Origin: Flavobacteriales bacterium
GTDB taxonomy: Bacteria > Bacteroidota > Bacteroidia > Flavobacteriales_D > Sanyastnellaceae
Length of the DNA: 64,000 bases
NCBI GenBank assembly: GCA_018402085.1
Contig: JAGYJM010000002.1
Coordinates: forward strand, 620,001-684,000
Direction: 5' to 3'
Part shown: one piece after another, positions 17,419 to 26,221 of the stretch
Numbering within the stretch: position 1 is the stretch's first letter
Layout: each line of letters starts with the position of its first letter
Program-made: the position numbers and the translations under genes
The notes under the pieces: model-generated
What the model was told of the DNA's origin: nothing
Seen by the model: only the letters and a program-made list of their open reading frames with translations
Database searches by the model: none

Positions 17419-18191
17419 TTTGTGGGTACCTGGTCACGTGTGAAAACCAGTTCTTTTTCGTTAGACAATCTTGAATTATAAATATAGCCCATACCATCAA
17501 AGGCTTGCAGCTCTTCAATGGAAGACAATTGATTGCGGATGATAAAACGCGCCATCTTGCCACGTGCGTGCTTTGCGTAGGTCATCAATGGCTTGTACTC
17601 GCCGTTTTTAAGGTCTTTGAAGTGACAGGTGACAATATCGCGTTTGAGCTCAGACTGATCAACGGCCTTGAAGTACTCATTCGAAGCGAGGTTGATCAGC
17701 GGGCCGTCAACGTCTGTGTTGTTAATGACCTTGGTGACTTTATCACGCCAGTATGCATAAAGATGGGGTGTATGCTTGTCAATTTCAAGCTTCGTTCCCA
17801 TTTCAAGCCTGTAGGGCTGCATGAGGTCAAGCGGACGAAGAATACCGTAGAGCCCACTCAGAATGAATAAATGCTTCTCGGCATATTCGAAGTCAGGATC
17901 AGTGAGGGTGTGAGCGTTCAAACCACGGTAGACTTCTCCCTGAAAAGCCAATACGGCTTGGCGGGCATTACCGGCGTGAAACGGCCGCTCCCAGTCATGA
18001 AAGCGCTGCTTGTTGAGGTCAGCGATGTCTTCGCTTACGCTGAACAGCTCTTGAAGACGCTTTGACGAGAACTTGCGCAGCTTCTTGACCAGGTACTCCG
18101 CTTCATCGAGGTAGAGCGGTTGGCTCGCACTCTCGGTAACCGGAGTAGATTCAAAATCAAGGGTTTTTGCCGGAGAGATGACTATCAGCAT
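17415..18191 (-). CDS. yaaA: Peroxide stress protein YaaA family (UPF0246)
   Basis: 258 residues, the full length of YaaA. Family signatures: MLIVISPAKTLDFES at the start, SEDIADLNKQRFHDW (about 65-79), FILSGLYGILRPLDLMQPYRLEMGT in two blocks (about 110-133), INLASNEYF and the C-terminal HARGKMARFII. YaaA lowers intracellular iron during hydrogen peroxide stress in E. coli and binds DNA; the role here is by homology. It is the first gene of an operon with the FKBP lipoprotein (4-nt overlap) and has its own -7 box at 18218. Confidence 0.93.
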   Translation of the reverse strand: MLIVISPAKTLDFESTPVTESASQPLYLDEAEYLVKKLRKFSSKRLQELFSVSEDIADLNKQRFHDWERPFHAGNARQAVLAFQGEVYRGLNAHTLTDPDFEYAEKHLFILSGLYGILRPLDLMQPYRLEMGTKLEIDKHTPHLYAYWRDKVTKVINNTDVDGPLINLASNEYFKAVDQSELKRDIVTCHFKDLKNGEYKPLMTYAKHARGKMARFIIRNQLSSIEELQAFDGMGYIYNSRLSNEKELVFTRDQVPTK

Positions 18192-18217
18192 ATATTAAGT
18201 TGCGTTGGCTTAATCAG

Positions 18218-18225
18218 CAAAAGTA
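18218..18225 (-). promoter_or_regulatory. -7 element TACTTTTG of yaaA
   Basis: Minus-strand TACTTTTG followed by C; 26 nt before the ATG. Confidence 0.5.
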
Positions 18226-18232
18226 ACGAACT

Positions 18233-19069
18233 TCAATCTTCCCGATTCAATTTGATGCCCCTGGGGGTAATTCGAATCTTTCGCTCTTTATACAATTTGC
18301 CAATGGCTTGTTTGAAGGTGTTCTTACTCATTCGCAGCCGCAGCTTGATTTCTTCAGCGTCTGTATTGTCGGTCAGTCGCAAGTAACCACGGTGCTCATG
18401 CAGCTTTTCCATGATTTTCACAGCCGCCTCTTCTACTTTGTCACGGCCTGAAGGATACATGGAGATTTTCAATCGCCCCCGGTCTATTTCACGCACATAT
18501 CCGGTGTATTCGTCACCTTTTCTTACACCTGAAAGCATATCGTTCTTGTGTAAAAAACCGGCATAATGCTCGTCAACAAGTATTTTTCGACCGTCAGGAA
18601 CCTTGTCGAGCACAATGAAACGCACCTTGTCACCAGTGTCGTGCTGTGGGTCATCTTTGAATACATGACCGATTCTTGTGGTAAGAATCAACCGCTCTTC
18701 ACTACGATTGTAAAGCATGGTCATGTAGTAACGATGACCTTCTTCAATGGGTTCGGCCTGATGTTCTATAAAGAGCGGTAGGTCTTCTTCGAGTCCGATG
18801 TCGACAAAACCTACACCACTGCTCACTTGCTTTACTTGCAAAAAAGAAAGTTTCCCTATTTCAACCAATGGTTGTTTCAGGGTGGCGCGCAACTCACGGT
18901 CGCGATCTGTGTATATAAACACATCCAGAAGGTCACCCTCTTTTACGTCTGCAGCGAGCTCGCTCAGACGAATCGGGATGGCCTGTCCGAAGGCGTCCAT
19001 ATACGCTTGATTCCTTTCCAGGCGAACGAGTTCGAGTCGTTGCCGCTTTCCGGGGCTAATGAAAAACAT
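18233..19069 (-). CDS. CvfB-like S1 RNA-binding protein
   Basis: 278 residues from the chosen ATG. It shows the CvfB/YitL architecture: repeated OB/S1 modules (about 1-65, 70-135, 145-215, with GVGFVDIGLEEDLPLF and GDEYTGYVREIDRGRLKISMY in part) and a C-terminal winged-helix-like segment (about 225-278: LRMSKNTFKQAIGKLYKERKI). CvfB proteins bind RNA and affect virulence gene expression in Firmicutes; the role here is unknown. The frame is open further upstream to 19156, but ATG 19069 gives the standard start (MFFISPGKRQRLELVR) and a -7 box lies just 6 nt before it. Confidence 0.88.
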   Translation of the reverse strand: MFFISPGKRQRLELVRLERNQAYMDAFGQAIPIRLSELAADVKEGDLLDVFIYTDRDRELRATLKQPLVEIGKLSFLQVKQVSSGVGFVDIGLEEDLPLFIEHQAEPIEEGHRYYMTMLYNRSEERLILTTRIGHVFKDDPQHDTGDKVRFIVLDKVPDGRKILVDEHYAGFLHKNDMLSGVRKGDEYTGYVREIDRGRLKISMYPSGRDKVEEAAVKIMEKLHEHRGYLRLTDNTDAEEIKLRLRMSKNTFKQAIGKLYKERKIRITPRGIKLNRED

Positions 19070-19075
19070 GAGGGG

Positions 19076-19083
19076 CAAAGGTA
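19076..19083 (-). promoter_or_regulatory. -7 element TACCTTTG of the cvfB-like gene, next to the ATG
   Basis: Minus-strand TACCTTTG followed by C, ending 6 nt before the ATG at 19069. A leaderless or near-leaderless mRNA is predicted. It rules against the longer reading frame, whose start would lie upstream of the promoter. Confidence 0.6.
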
Positions 19084-19113
19084 GACATTCACACTTGTCG
19101 ATTGGTATTTTCC

Positions 19114-19121
19114 TACATTTG
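19114..19121 (+). promoter_or_regulatory. -7 element TACATTTG of the 19150 gene
   Basis: TACATTTG with a TTG at 19095-19097, 16 nt upstream. Divergent from the cvfB-like promoter 30 nt away; predicted leader about 20 nt. Confidence 0.6.
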
Positions 19122-19149
19122 ATCAGAATCGATCCAACCAAACAATCAA

Positions 19150-21027
19150 ATGACAACCTATTTCAAGCCGCTGTTTGCGGCATGTTTTTTAGCTGCAACT
19201 TTCTCAACTTCAGCTCAGTGTGATCCGGATGAAACTGAAATTACCCTTACTCTGTACACCGATGCATGGGGGTATGAGTCATACTGGGAGATGTATCCTG
19301 AAGGAAGTGAATGCGGTGAAAATTCCTACCTCTCCGGTGGTAATCTCGATCAGGTAGGATGCACCGGTGCCGGTGAACAGGATGCACAAGGAGGAAACGG
19401 CTATGAGAGCAATTCCACCTTTGAAGCAGGGCCGGTATGTGTGCCCACAGGAGAACCCCTCGTGCTTGAATTCGTTGACGATTGGGGTGACGGTGGTACC
19501 ACCTTCGAAGTTTTTGAAAATGGCCAGTTCGTTGGCTTTTATATAGGCTCAGGAAGTGGAAATGTGTGGGTGTTTACGCCTGGTGAAAATAACATTCCGA
19601 TATACGACGAGCCGTGTACAGCCGAACCGGTCGAAATCGACGGCCCATCAATAGCGCTCAATAACGAAAATGCCATCGCCTCGCTCAATGAGGTGAGCCC
19701 CGGAGGTGGAAACTGTGCCCTGCCAGGGACCTGGTGCGAAGGAGCAGTAACCCATTCAGTCTGGGCATCTTTCACACCGGAGCAGGCAGGAAGTGTCGAA
19801 ATTACCACCTGCTTGTCGGGCACAAACATGGATACTCAAATCGCACTCTGGCATGGCAGCGATTGCCAGGATCAATCTTCCTTTAACCTGCTTGCAGCCA
19901 ATGATGACATGCTCTCAGGATGCGGAAGCGGTAATGGCTTCGCGTCTACCATGTATGCAGGTTGCCTCGAAGCTGGGGAAACTTACCTCATCCAGATCGA
20001 TGGATGGAACGGCGCTACCGGCGATATCGAACTGCAAGTGCTCAGTTATGATGATACCCCGGTAATGAATGCCTTTGTAAACGGTATCCCTTGTGCATTG
20101 AACAAGGGAGAAGATGGTGACGGCTCCATATTTCCCTACATCGTAGGGTTCGGAGAGACATTTGATGCGAGCTGGGAAGGGCCGAATGGCTTTACTTCTG
20201 ATGACCAGGATATTACCCAACTCAATCCCGGAACCTACACCCTTACCGCATCTACTGCCTGTGGTGATGTATTCACAGAGTCTTTTGAAATCACCATGCC
20301 ACCCCCGATCAGCGCCACATTTGAAATTGAACACCCGCAATGTCCACTTTCTGCAGATGGACTCATTTCGCCTGATATTATCGGTGGAGCTTTGCCTTTT
20401 AGCTATGAATGGTCAGGTCCGAATGAATTCTTTTCAGAAGAAGCACTCCCGGAGAACCTGAATGAAGGGCCGTACAGCCTGCTCGTGACCGATAACAACG
20501 GCTGTACCTATGAGCAGAACATCACCCTCACGGCAACCAATGCAATCAACCTGAACCTCGGTGATAACACTGAGCTGTGCAACGATGATGTGCTGGTGCT
20601 CTCAGGTCCTGTCGGCTATGAGTACCTGTGGCAAGACGGCAGCGTGAACCAGTTCTTTGTCGTTGATGGTCAGTCTCTGGGTGAAGGCGAATACAGCTTT
20701 GTTCTCAATGTGACCAACCCGGAAGGATGCGACGCCACCGATGCCGTGACCATTGATATCATTGATTGTACGGTCTCCATTGATGAATCAACACAGGAGT
20801 TTCTCGTATACCCGAATCCTGTTCAATCAGTACTGAACCTCAAGGGGATGCCTTTGGATGCTGCTTTACAAATACATGATGTAACCGGGCGGCTGGTGCA
20901 TGCAGAGCAGCTTCAGGTCAGCGCAAAAGCGCTGGATGTCAGTAGCTTTGCCCGCGGTCAGTATGTGTTGAGCGTTGCTTCTTCAGATCGTCAAACCGTC
21001 ATAAAACGTATGATTACACTGCATTGA
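19150..21027 (+). CDS. Secreted T9SS type A cargo with jelly-roll and SprB-like domains
   Basis: 625 residues. Signal peptide ends near TSAQ (residue 23). N-terminal region (about 25-160) contains LTLYTDAWGYESYW and FVDDWGDGGTTFEVFENG, a beta-sandwich motif frequent in T9SS cargos; about 175-300 resembles a pre-peptidase C-terminal or jelly-roll domain (SVWASFTPEQAGSVEITTC, YLIQIDGWNGATGDIELQV). Around 385-460 is one SprB repeat (GGALPFSYEWSGP, LLVTDNNGC). The last 75 residues are a type A sorting domain (VYPNPVQSVLNL, DVTGRLVH, ARGQYVLSV, KRMITLH). No catalytic motif seen; function unknown. Confidence 0.88.
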   Translation: MTTYFKPLFAACFLAATFSTSAQCDPDETEITLTLYTDAWGYESYWEMYPEGSECGENSYLSGGNLDQVGCTGAGEQDAQGGNGYESNSTFEAGPVCVPTGEPLVLEFVDDWGDGGTTFEVFENGQFVGFYIGSGSGNVWVFTPGENNIPIYDEPCTAEPVEIDGPSIALNNENAIASLNEVSPGGGNCALPGTWCEGAVTHSVWASFTPEQAGSVEITTCLSGTNMDTQIALWHGSDCQDQSSFNLLAANDDMLSGCGSGNGFASTMYAGCLEAGETYLIQIDGWNGATGDIELQVLSYDDTPVMNAFVNGIPCALNKGEDGDGSIFPYIVGFGETFDASWEGPNGFTSDDQDITQLNPGTYTLTASTACGDVFTESFEITMPPPISATFEIEHPQCPLSADGLISPDIIGGALPFSYEWSGPNEFFSEEALPENLNEGPYSLLVTDNNGCTYEQNITLTATNAINLNLGDNTELCNDDVLVLSGPVGYEYLWQDGSVNQFFVVDGQSLGEGEYSFVLNVTNPEGCDATDAVTIDIIDCTVSIDESTQEFLVYPNPVQSVLNLKGMPLDAALQIHDVTGRLVHAEQLQVSAKALDVSSFARGQYVLSVASSDRQTVIKRMITLH

Positions 21028-21054
21028 GTGAAATCGCGCGCTTGACCCGGAGGC

Positions 21055-22098
21055 TCAGGATACCTCGGTTTGCCTAAGAAGTGAAGTGATGCGATCAATC
21101 AGATGGTCGTCGATCTCGCGGTGCATCACAAAGCGAATGTGATCCGGACCAAATGGCATAGCGCGTATTCCGAGCGTATCGAGTTGCTTGCAGTAGCCTG
21201 CCGCATTCGAGGCACCTACTGTCTGAAAAATGATGATGTTGCTCTCTACAGGAAGCACATCCACCACCCAACTGAGCTCTTTGAGCACCGCACCGAGCGC
21301 TCGTGCCCTTCGGTGATCCTCGCTGATTTCAGGTAAGTGATGTTCGAGTGCATAAATACCTGCAGCCGCAAGAATGCCCACCTGACGCATGCCTCCACCC
21401 ATAGACTTACGCACACGATGCGCCTCACTAATGAATGCTTTGTCACCAATCAAGACGGAACCGGCAGGAGTGCCTAAACCTTTTGAAAGGCACACAGAAA
21501 TACTGTCGAAAAGCGATCCGTATGTCTGTGGCGTAACTCCATTTTCGGCGAGCGCATTGAAGACACGTGCACCATCGAGATGAAAACCGAGCCCATGACG
21601 CCTCGCCGCGGTAGCAACCTCCTGAAGCTGTGACCATGACCATACAGCTCCTCCTCCTTTGTTGACGGTGTCTTCAACCGCTACCAGACGGGTTCTCGCG
21701 TAATGACTGTCGGGAGGGTTCACCGAAGCATCCACCGCTTTTGCGGTGAAACAACCGCGCAGACCGTCAAGCAAACGCACTGATAAACCTGAATTGCGGG
21801 CCATCCCCCCACCTTCATAATTGTAGATATGAGCCAGTTTATCGCAAATGACCTCGTCTCCCGGACGCGAATGGACATTGAGTGCAATTTGATTTGTCAT
21901 GGTGCCGCTCGGACAAAATAGAGCGGCTTCATGTCCGAACATATCGGCTAGCTGCTCTTGCAATGCATTCACCGTGGGGTCTTCACCGAATACATCATCG
22001 CCCGTTTCGGCATGCATCATGGCATTGAGCATGCCTTTAGTTGGCCGCGTTACGGTATCACTTCGCAAATCAATGGCAGATGTAAGTTTCTGGGTCAT
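21055..22098 (-). CDS. ltaE: Low-specificity L-threonine aldolase
   Basis: 347 residues from the chosen ATG (MTQKLTSAIDLRSDTVTRPT). PLP-dependent fold-type I enzyme that splits threonine to glycine and acetaldehyde. Motifs: IDLRSDTVTRPT at the N-terminus, GDDVFGEDPTVNALQ, FCPSGTMTNQIA, GLGFHLDGARVFNA and the PLP-lysine segment SVCLSKGLGTPAGSVL. The frame is open to 22179 but that part has no family similarity and would overlap the divergent J-domain promoter. Convergent with the upstream T9SS cargo gene, 27 nt apart. Confidence 0.94.
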   Translation of the reverse strand: MTQKLTSAIDLRSDTVTRPTKGMLNAMMHAETGDDVFGEDPTVNALQEQLADMFGHEAALFCPSGTMTNQIALNVHSRPGDEVICDKLAHIYNYEGGGMARNSGLSVRLLDGLRGCFTAKAVDASVNPPDSHYARTRLVAVEDTVNKGGGAVWSWSQLQEVATAARRHGLGFHLDGARVFNALAENGVTPQTYGSLFDSISVCLSKGLGTPAGSVLIGDKAFISEAHRVRKSMGGGMRQVGILAAAGIYALEHHLPEISEDHRRARALGAVLKELSWVVDVLPVESNIIIFQTVGASNAAGYCKQLDTLGIRAMPFGPDHIRFVMHREIDDHLIDRITSLLRQTEVS

Positions 22099-22115
22099 GA
22101 AGATGGTCTTTGATA

Positions 22116-22123
22116 CGAAGGTA
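22116..22123 (-). promoter_or_regulatory. -7-like element TACCTTCG of ltaE
   Basis: Minus-strand TACCTTCG, the TTCG variant of the -7 box, 17 nt before the ATG. The identical octamer precedes uvrA. Confidence 0.4.
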
Positions 22124-22158
22124 AGAAGCTGCGGCAAGCCCGAAATGCAGCCGAGGCG

Positions 22159-22166
22159 TATATTTG
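22159..22166 (+). promoter_or_regulatory. -7 element TATATTTG of the J-domain gene
   Basis: TATATTTG, 54 nt before the ATG at 22221. It excludes the longer reading frame starting at 22164. Confidence 0.5.
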
Positions 22167-22220
22167 TATCTTCAGGCAATGTTTCACCGGTTTTGCTGTT
22201 GCAACAAGTGCGCAGTGTCT

Positions 22221-22775
22221 ATGAAAGATTATTTTCGCATACTTGAATTACCTGAAAATGCTGATCTCGACGAGATCAAAGCGGCATACAGGAAACTGGC
22301 AAAGTCTTATCACCCTGATCTTAATGACGCCCCGGATGCAGCGAAGCGTTTCATCATGATCAATGAAGCTTATGAGTTTCTGAGTGACGATACCAGACGG
22401 GCATACTACCGCGCAAGGCGCAGTTCGCGGGTCAGTGAAGCAGAAAAAGAGCGCAGGGAAGCTTATTACCGCGACTGGATTCGTCGTCAACAAGAGGTTT
22501 CGAGGCAACGTGCTCAGGAATATGCCCGATCGAACTACAAAGACTTTGTGAACTCTCCCTTTTATCGCACAGCAATGGTCATGAACAAGGTCTACAATTA
22601 TGTTTTTCTAGGGCTTGGCTTTGTGATGATTTTCACTTCGGTCTTGCTTTACCTGCGTGATGGCGAACGCATGATCAAAGAGGGGCAGCCCATTGCAATG
22701 GTTTTATTGCCCGGCTTTATTGGTGTGATGTTCACCTACGGAGTTTGGTATTTTCTCTTTAAGCACAAATACTAA
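22221..22775 (+). CDS. J-domain (DnaJ-like) membrane protein
   Basis: 184 residues. Residues 2-65 are a J domain (DYFRILELPENADLDEIKAAYRKLAK, split at the turn) with the HPD signature in SYHPDLND; it should stimulate an Hsp70 ATPase. A charged helical region (about 68-110, REAYYRDWIRRQQE) follows, then two membrane helices (about 123-148 and 160-180). No G/F or zinc-finger region, so this is a class C J-protein that probably recruits DnaK to the membrane. Start at ATG 22221 is fixed by the J domain and the -7 box. Confidence 0.9.
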   Translation: MKDYFRILELPENADLDEIKAAYRKLAKSYHPDLNDAPDAAKRFIMINEAYEFLSDDTRRAYYRARRSSRVSEAEKERREAYYRDWIRRQQEVSRQRAQEYARSNYKDFVNSPFYRTAMVMNKVYNYVFLGLGFVMIFTSVLLYLRDGERMIKEGQPIAMVLLPGFIGVMFTYGVWYFLFKHKY

Positions 22776-22871
22776 GCAAGAATCATAAGCTGAATTGACG
22801 CAAGTCAGTCTTCTGAGACCACGCAATGGTTGCGCAGCACGTAGTTTTGGGCCACTAATGAAGGCGCCGCG

Positions 22872-23825
22872 ATGCTGATTGAAATTTTACCGCTGCTTGC
22901 AGGGGGGCTTGTGCTGTTTATTTACTCAATAGCGAGGCTTTCCGAAACGATGGAGAACCTTTTTTCGGGAAAGGCCCAAGAAGTCATTCAGCGATATACC
23001 TCCAACGCCCTGCTGGGGGTGGTGGTAGGCACGGTAGCAACTATTCTGCTCGGCTCTTCCTCTGCCGTGATCATTCTGACCATTGTATTTATCAATGCAC
23101 GTACCCTGAATTTCAAACAGGCCATTGGCATTATCCTTGGCGCCAATATCGGAACGACTTTTTCAAGTCAGTTGATCACGCTTGATATCGGAAGATTCTC
23201 GGTGGTTCCGATGTTTATCGGACTCGCGATGGCTTTATTCTCGAGCACCGAAGCATGGAAGAAGAAAGGCAATGGCATGCTCTATTTTGGAATGCTTTTC
23301 TTTGGTTTATTCGTGATTGAATCTTCCGTTGCACCGCTGCGCAACAGTCAGGTTTTCCTTGATTGGATCGCTCAACTCGATCATCCGGTGCGCGGAGCTC
23401 TTACCGGTGGGCTCGTGACATTATTGATTCAGTCGTCAAGTGCTACCGTTGGACTAGCCATCGTACTTGGAAAGCAAAACCTATTGAGCCTCGCCGGCGG
23501 TATTGCCGTTATGCTGGGTGCTGAACTGGGAACCTGCTCAGACACCCTGCTGGCGACCATCAAGGGCAGCCGTCAGGCATTCAGAGCGGGCGTCTTTCAC
23601 CTTGCATTCAATTTCACCACCATTGTCATTGGTCTCTTGTTGTTTCAACCCTTCGTGAGCATGATTGAGGGCCTCTTTCCGGATGCACCGCTCAACCGGC
23701 AAATCGCCCATGCACATGTCACATTCAATGTGCTGGGTGTGTTGATGGCGCTACCGTTTACAACACTCGCAGATCGCGCGCTTACCCGCCTTATTCCGGA
23801 GAAAAGCCCCCATGTGAAAGGCTGA
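22872..23825 (+). CDS. Na/Pi-cotransporter II-like membrane protein
   Basis: 317 residues, about eight hydrophobic helices. It has the two inverted QSSS/GSSS motifs of the Na+/phosphate cotransporter family: GSSSAVIILTIVF (about 61-73) and QSSSATVGLAIVL (about 190-202), each followed by a glycine-rich helix (GANIGTTFSS, GAELGTCSD). The C-terminal PhoU-like domain found on many bacterial members is absent, so it ends after the membrane part. Substrate phosphate is by homology. Confidence 0.9.
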   Translation: MLIEILPLLAGGLVLFIYSIARLSETMENLFSGKAQEVIQRYTSNALLGVVVGTVATILLGSSSAVIILTIVFINARTLNFKQAIGIILGANIGTTFSSQLITLDIGRFSVVPMFIGLAMALFSSTEAWKKKGNGMLYFGMLFFGLFVIESSVAPLRNSQVFLDWIAQLDHPVRGALTGGLVTLLIQSSSATVGLAIVLGKQNLLSLAGGIAVMLGAELGTCSDTLLATIKGSRQAFRAGVFHLAFNFTTIVIGLLLFQPFVSMIEGLFPDAPLNRQIAHAHVTFNVLGVLMALPFTTLADRALTRLIPEKSPHVKG

Positions 23826-23851
23826 TCTTTTCACGGCTCACTTGACTGCCG

Positions 23852-23859
23852 TATCTTCG
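23852..23859 (+). promoter_or_regulatory. -7-like element TATCTTCG of the S46 peptidase
   Basis: TATCTTCG, TTCG variant, 22 nt before the ATG at 23882. Confidence 0.35.
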
Positions 23860-23881
23860 ACAGTTCAAACCGGAATTTACC

Positions 23882-26128
23882 ATGAAAGTAAAACTGCTCG
23901 TCGCACAGATGTATGTCCGCATCTGCTCTCTCATCATCGTTGCCTTTTTTAGCACCAACCTTCTTGCTACAGAAGGGATGTACATCCCTGCGCTCCTCGA
24001 ATCTATCGAAGACGAAATGCGGTTGATGGGACTGAAACTTAGTGCCGAAGACATTTACTCGGTGAACCAGTCGTCGTTGAAAGATGCCATTGCTCAATTT
24101 GGAGGAGGATGTACTTCAGAGTTGATTTCCTCACAAGGTCTGCTGCTCACCAACCACCATTGCGGTTACAGTCAAATCCAGTCACACAGCAGCGTTGAGA
24201 ATAACCTGTTGAAAGAGGGGTTCTGGGCTCAGAGCCTGAAAGATGAGCTTCCAAACCCCGGGCTTACCGCCACGTTTATCGTCCGAATGGAGGATGTCAC
24301 TGAAGCTTTGATCAAAGGAATCACCGATGACCTAGCCCCTTCAAGGCGAAAGGAGCTGCTAGAGGCCAACCGAAAATCCCTGATAGATGCGGCTGTAGAT
24401 GGAACAGCACACGAAGCATTCATTCGTCCGTTCAACTACGGTAACAGCTACTTTATGATCGTCACTAAAACTTACCGTGATGTGAGACTGGTTGGGGCTC
24501 CTCCGTCAGCGATCGGGAAATACGGCGGCGATACTGACAATTGGATGTGGCCCCGCCATACCGGTGATTTCTCCATTTTTAGAATTTACGCCGATGAGAA
24601 TAACCAACCGGCAGCGTACAGCGAGAGCAATCGCCCGTACGAGCCTGAACGCCATTTGCATATTTCCCTTGATGGGGTTGAAGAAGGAGACTTCACTATG
24701 GTGTATGGTTTTCCGGGAAGTACGCAGCAATATATCACCGCAGAAGCGGTGGATTATATTGTGAACGAGTCAAACCCTATGCGAATCGAGTTTCGTGAAA
24801 CAAGCCTCGGAGTGATCGATGCAGCGATGCAATCTTCTGAAGAGATTCACATTCAATACGCAGCTAAACAATCGCGCATATCGAATGCCTACAAAAAATG
24901 GATCGGACAAAACCAGGGGCTGATTGAGCTAAATGCGCTCGACAAGCGCTGGGAACTGCAACGGGGATACAGAAAAATGGCTGAAATCAGGCAAAATCAA
25001 AATTATGTGCACGCCATTGATACGCTTGGCGCGCTCGAACAGCAAATTAAAGATTACCGTAAAGCAAGGGAAGTGTTTATCGAATACTACTTCTACGGTC
25101 CGGAGGTATACAGCTTTGCAAAAAACTTCGAACCCCTCATCGAAGATTATGCCCAGCTCGAACAAGACGGTAAACTCGATGAAGCCATCGAAAAGCTTCG
25201 TCAGGCAAGTGAAGCACATTTTAAAAACTACCACTTACCTACAGACAAAGATATCTTCGCGAATCTGACCAAGCTGTATCTCGATCACATGCCCGTTGAA
25301 CTCACGCCTGAAATATTTGTGGAGTACGCCAGCAAAAACAACTGGAATGGCATGCAGATGGCTGATAATCTCTATAATGCCACAGCATTCGCACGACTTG
25401 AAGATGTCAGTAAATTACTTGATAAGCCCTCTGCCCGTGCCTTTGAGAAGCTTGCGAAAGACCCGGCTTACGTAATTGCAAATGCGATGTATGACGGTTA
25501 TATAAGGCTGGTAAGACCAACCTATGAGTCGCTTCAGCAGGAGATCGATGCCAGCATGAAGGTCTACATGCAGGGCTTAATGGAGATCTTCCCAAACCGC
25601 AACTATTGGCCGGATGCTAATAGCACCCTGCGCCTTACCTACGGTAAAGTAGAAGGAAGTTCCCCCATAGATGGCATTGCCTATAAATACTATACCACGG
25701 CCGAGGGCATTTTGCAAAAGTACAATACCGGGCTTGAAGACTATGACTTGCCTGAGAAACTGCGGGTATTGCTCGAGAATAGAGCATATAAGCAATACGC
25801 ACATCATACAGGTGAACTCATGGTGTGCTTTACCGGTAGCAACCATACTACCGGCGGCAATTCAGGCTCTCCGGCATTGAATGCCAGCGGACATCTGGTC
25901 GGTCTCAACTTTGACCGCTCATGGGAAAGCACCATGAGTGATATCTATTTCGCCCCCGAACGTTGCAGAAATATCATGGTAGATATTCGCTACATATTGT
26001 GGGTCATTGATGTGTACGCCGGTGCCGAGCGATTAATCAATGAGATGACACTCGTGAAAGGTGTCGGACAGGAACAACCGGAGCGTGAGCCCCTGCAGGA
26101 GCTAGAGAAAGGAGCAAAACAAGGTTAA
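23882..26128 (+). CDS. S46 dipeptidyl-peptidase, DPP11-type
   Basis: 748 residues. Signal peptide (hydrophobic core 13-28). S46 family serine peptidase that removes N-terminal dipeptides in the periplasm. Catalytic His is in TNHHCGY (about 97-103), Asp in GGDTDNWMWPRHTGD (about 221-235) and Ser661 in GGNSGSP. The residue 18 positions after the catalytic serine is Arg679 (NFDRSW); in Porphyromonas gingivalis this position is Arg in DPP11 (Asp/Glu specific) and Gly in DPP7, so acidic-residue specificity is predicted. An alternative start is ATG 23909. The C-terminus is charged without a sorting domain, as expected for a periplasmic enzyme. Confidence 0.93.
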   Translation: MKVKLLVAQMYVRICSLIIVAFFSTNLLATEGMYIPALLESIEDEMRLMGLKLSAEDIYSVNQSSLKDAIAQFGGGCTSELISSQGLLLTNHHCGYSQIQSHSSVENNLLKEGFWAQSLKDELPNPGLTATFIVRMEDVTEALIKGITDDLAPSRRKELLEANRKSLIDAAVDGTAHEAFIRPFNYGNSYFMIVTKTYRDVRLVGAPPSAIGKYGGDTDNWMWPRHTGDFSIFRIYADENNQPAAYSESNRPYEPERHLHISLDGVEEGDFTMVYGFPGSTQQYITAEAVDYIVNESNPMRIEFRETSLGVIDAAMQSSEEIHIQYAAKQSRISNAYKKWIGQNQGLIELNALDKRWELQRGYRKMAEIRQNQNYVHAIDTLGALEQQIKDYRKAREVFIEYYFYGPEVYSFAKNFEPLIEDYAQLEQDGKLDEAIEKLRQASEAHFKNYHLPTDKDIFANLTKLYLDHMPVELTPEIFVEYASKNNWNGMQMADNLYNATAFARLEDVSKLLDKPSARAFEKLAKDPAYVIANAMYDGYIRLVRPTYESLQQEIDASMKVYMQGLMEIFPNRNYWPDANSTLRLTYGKVEGSSPIDGIAYKYYTTAEGILQKYNTGLEDYDLPEKLRVLLENRAYKQYAHHTGELMVCFTGSNHTTGGNSGSPALNASGHLVGLNFDRSWESTMSDIYFAPERCRNIMVDIRYILWVIDVYAGAERLINEMTLVKGVGQEQPEREPLQELEKGAKQG

Positions 26129-26221
26129 GTGTAGCATCTTCCTACATCATACGACAGTGTCTTTCCTACAAGGCGCATTCCAAAAACCTGGTAGCTTTAT
26201 TCAAGGTGAAATGGAGACGAT

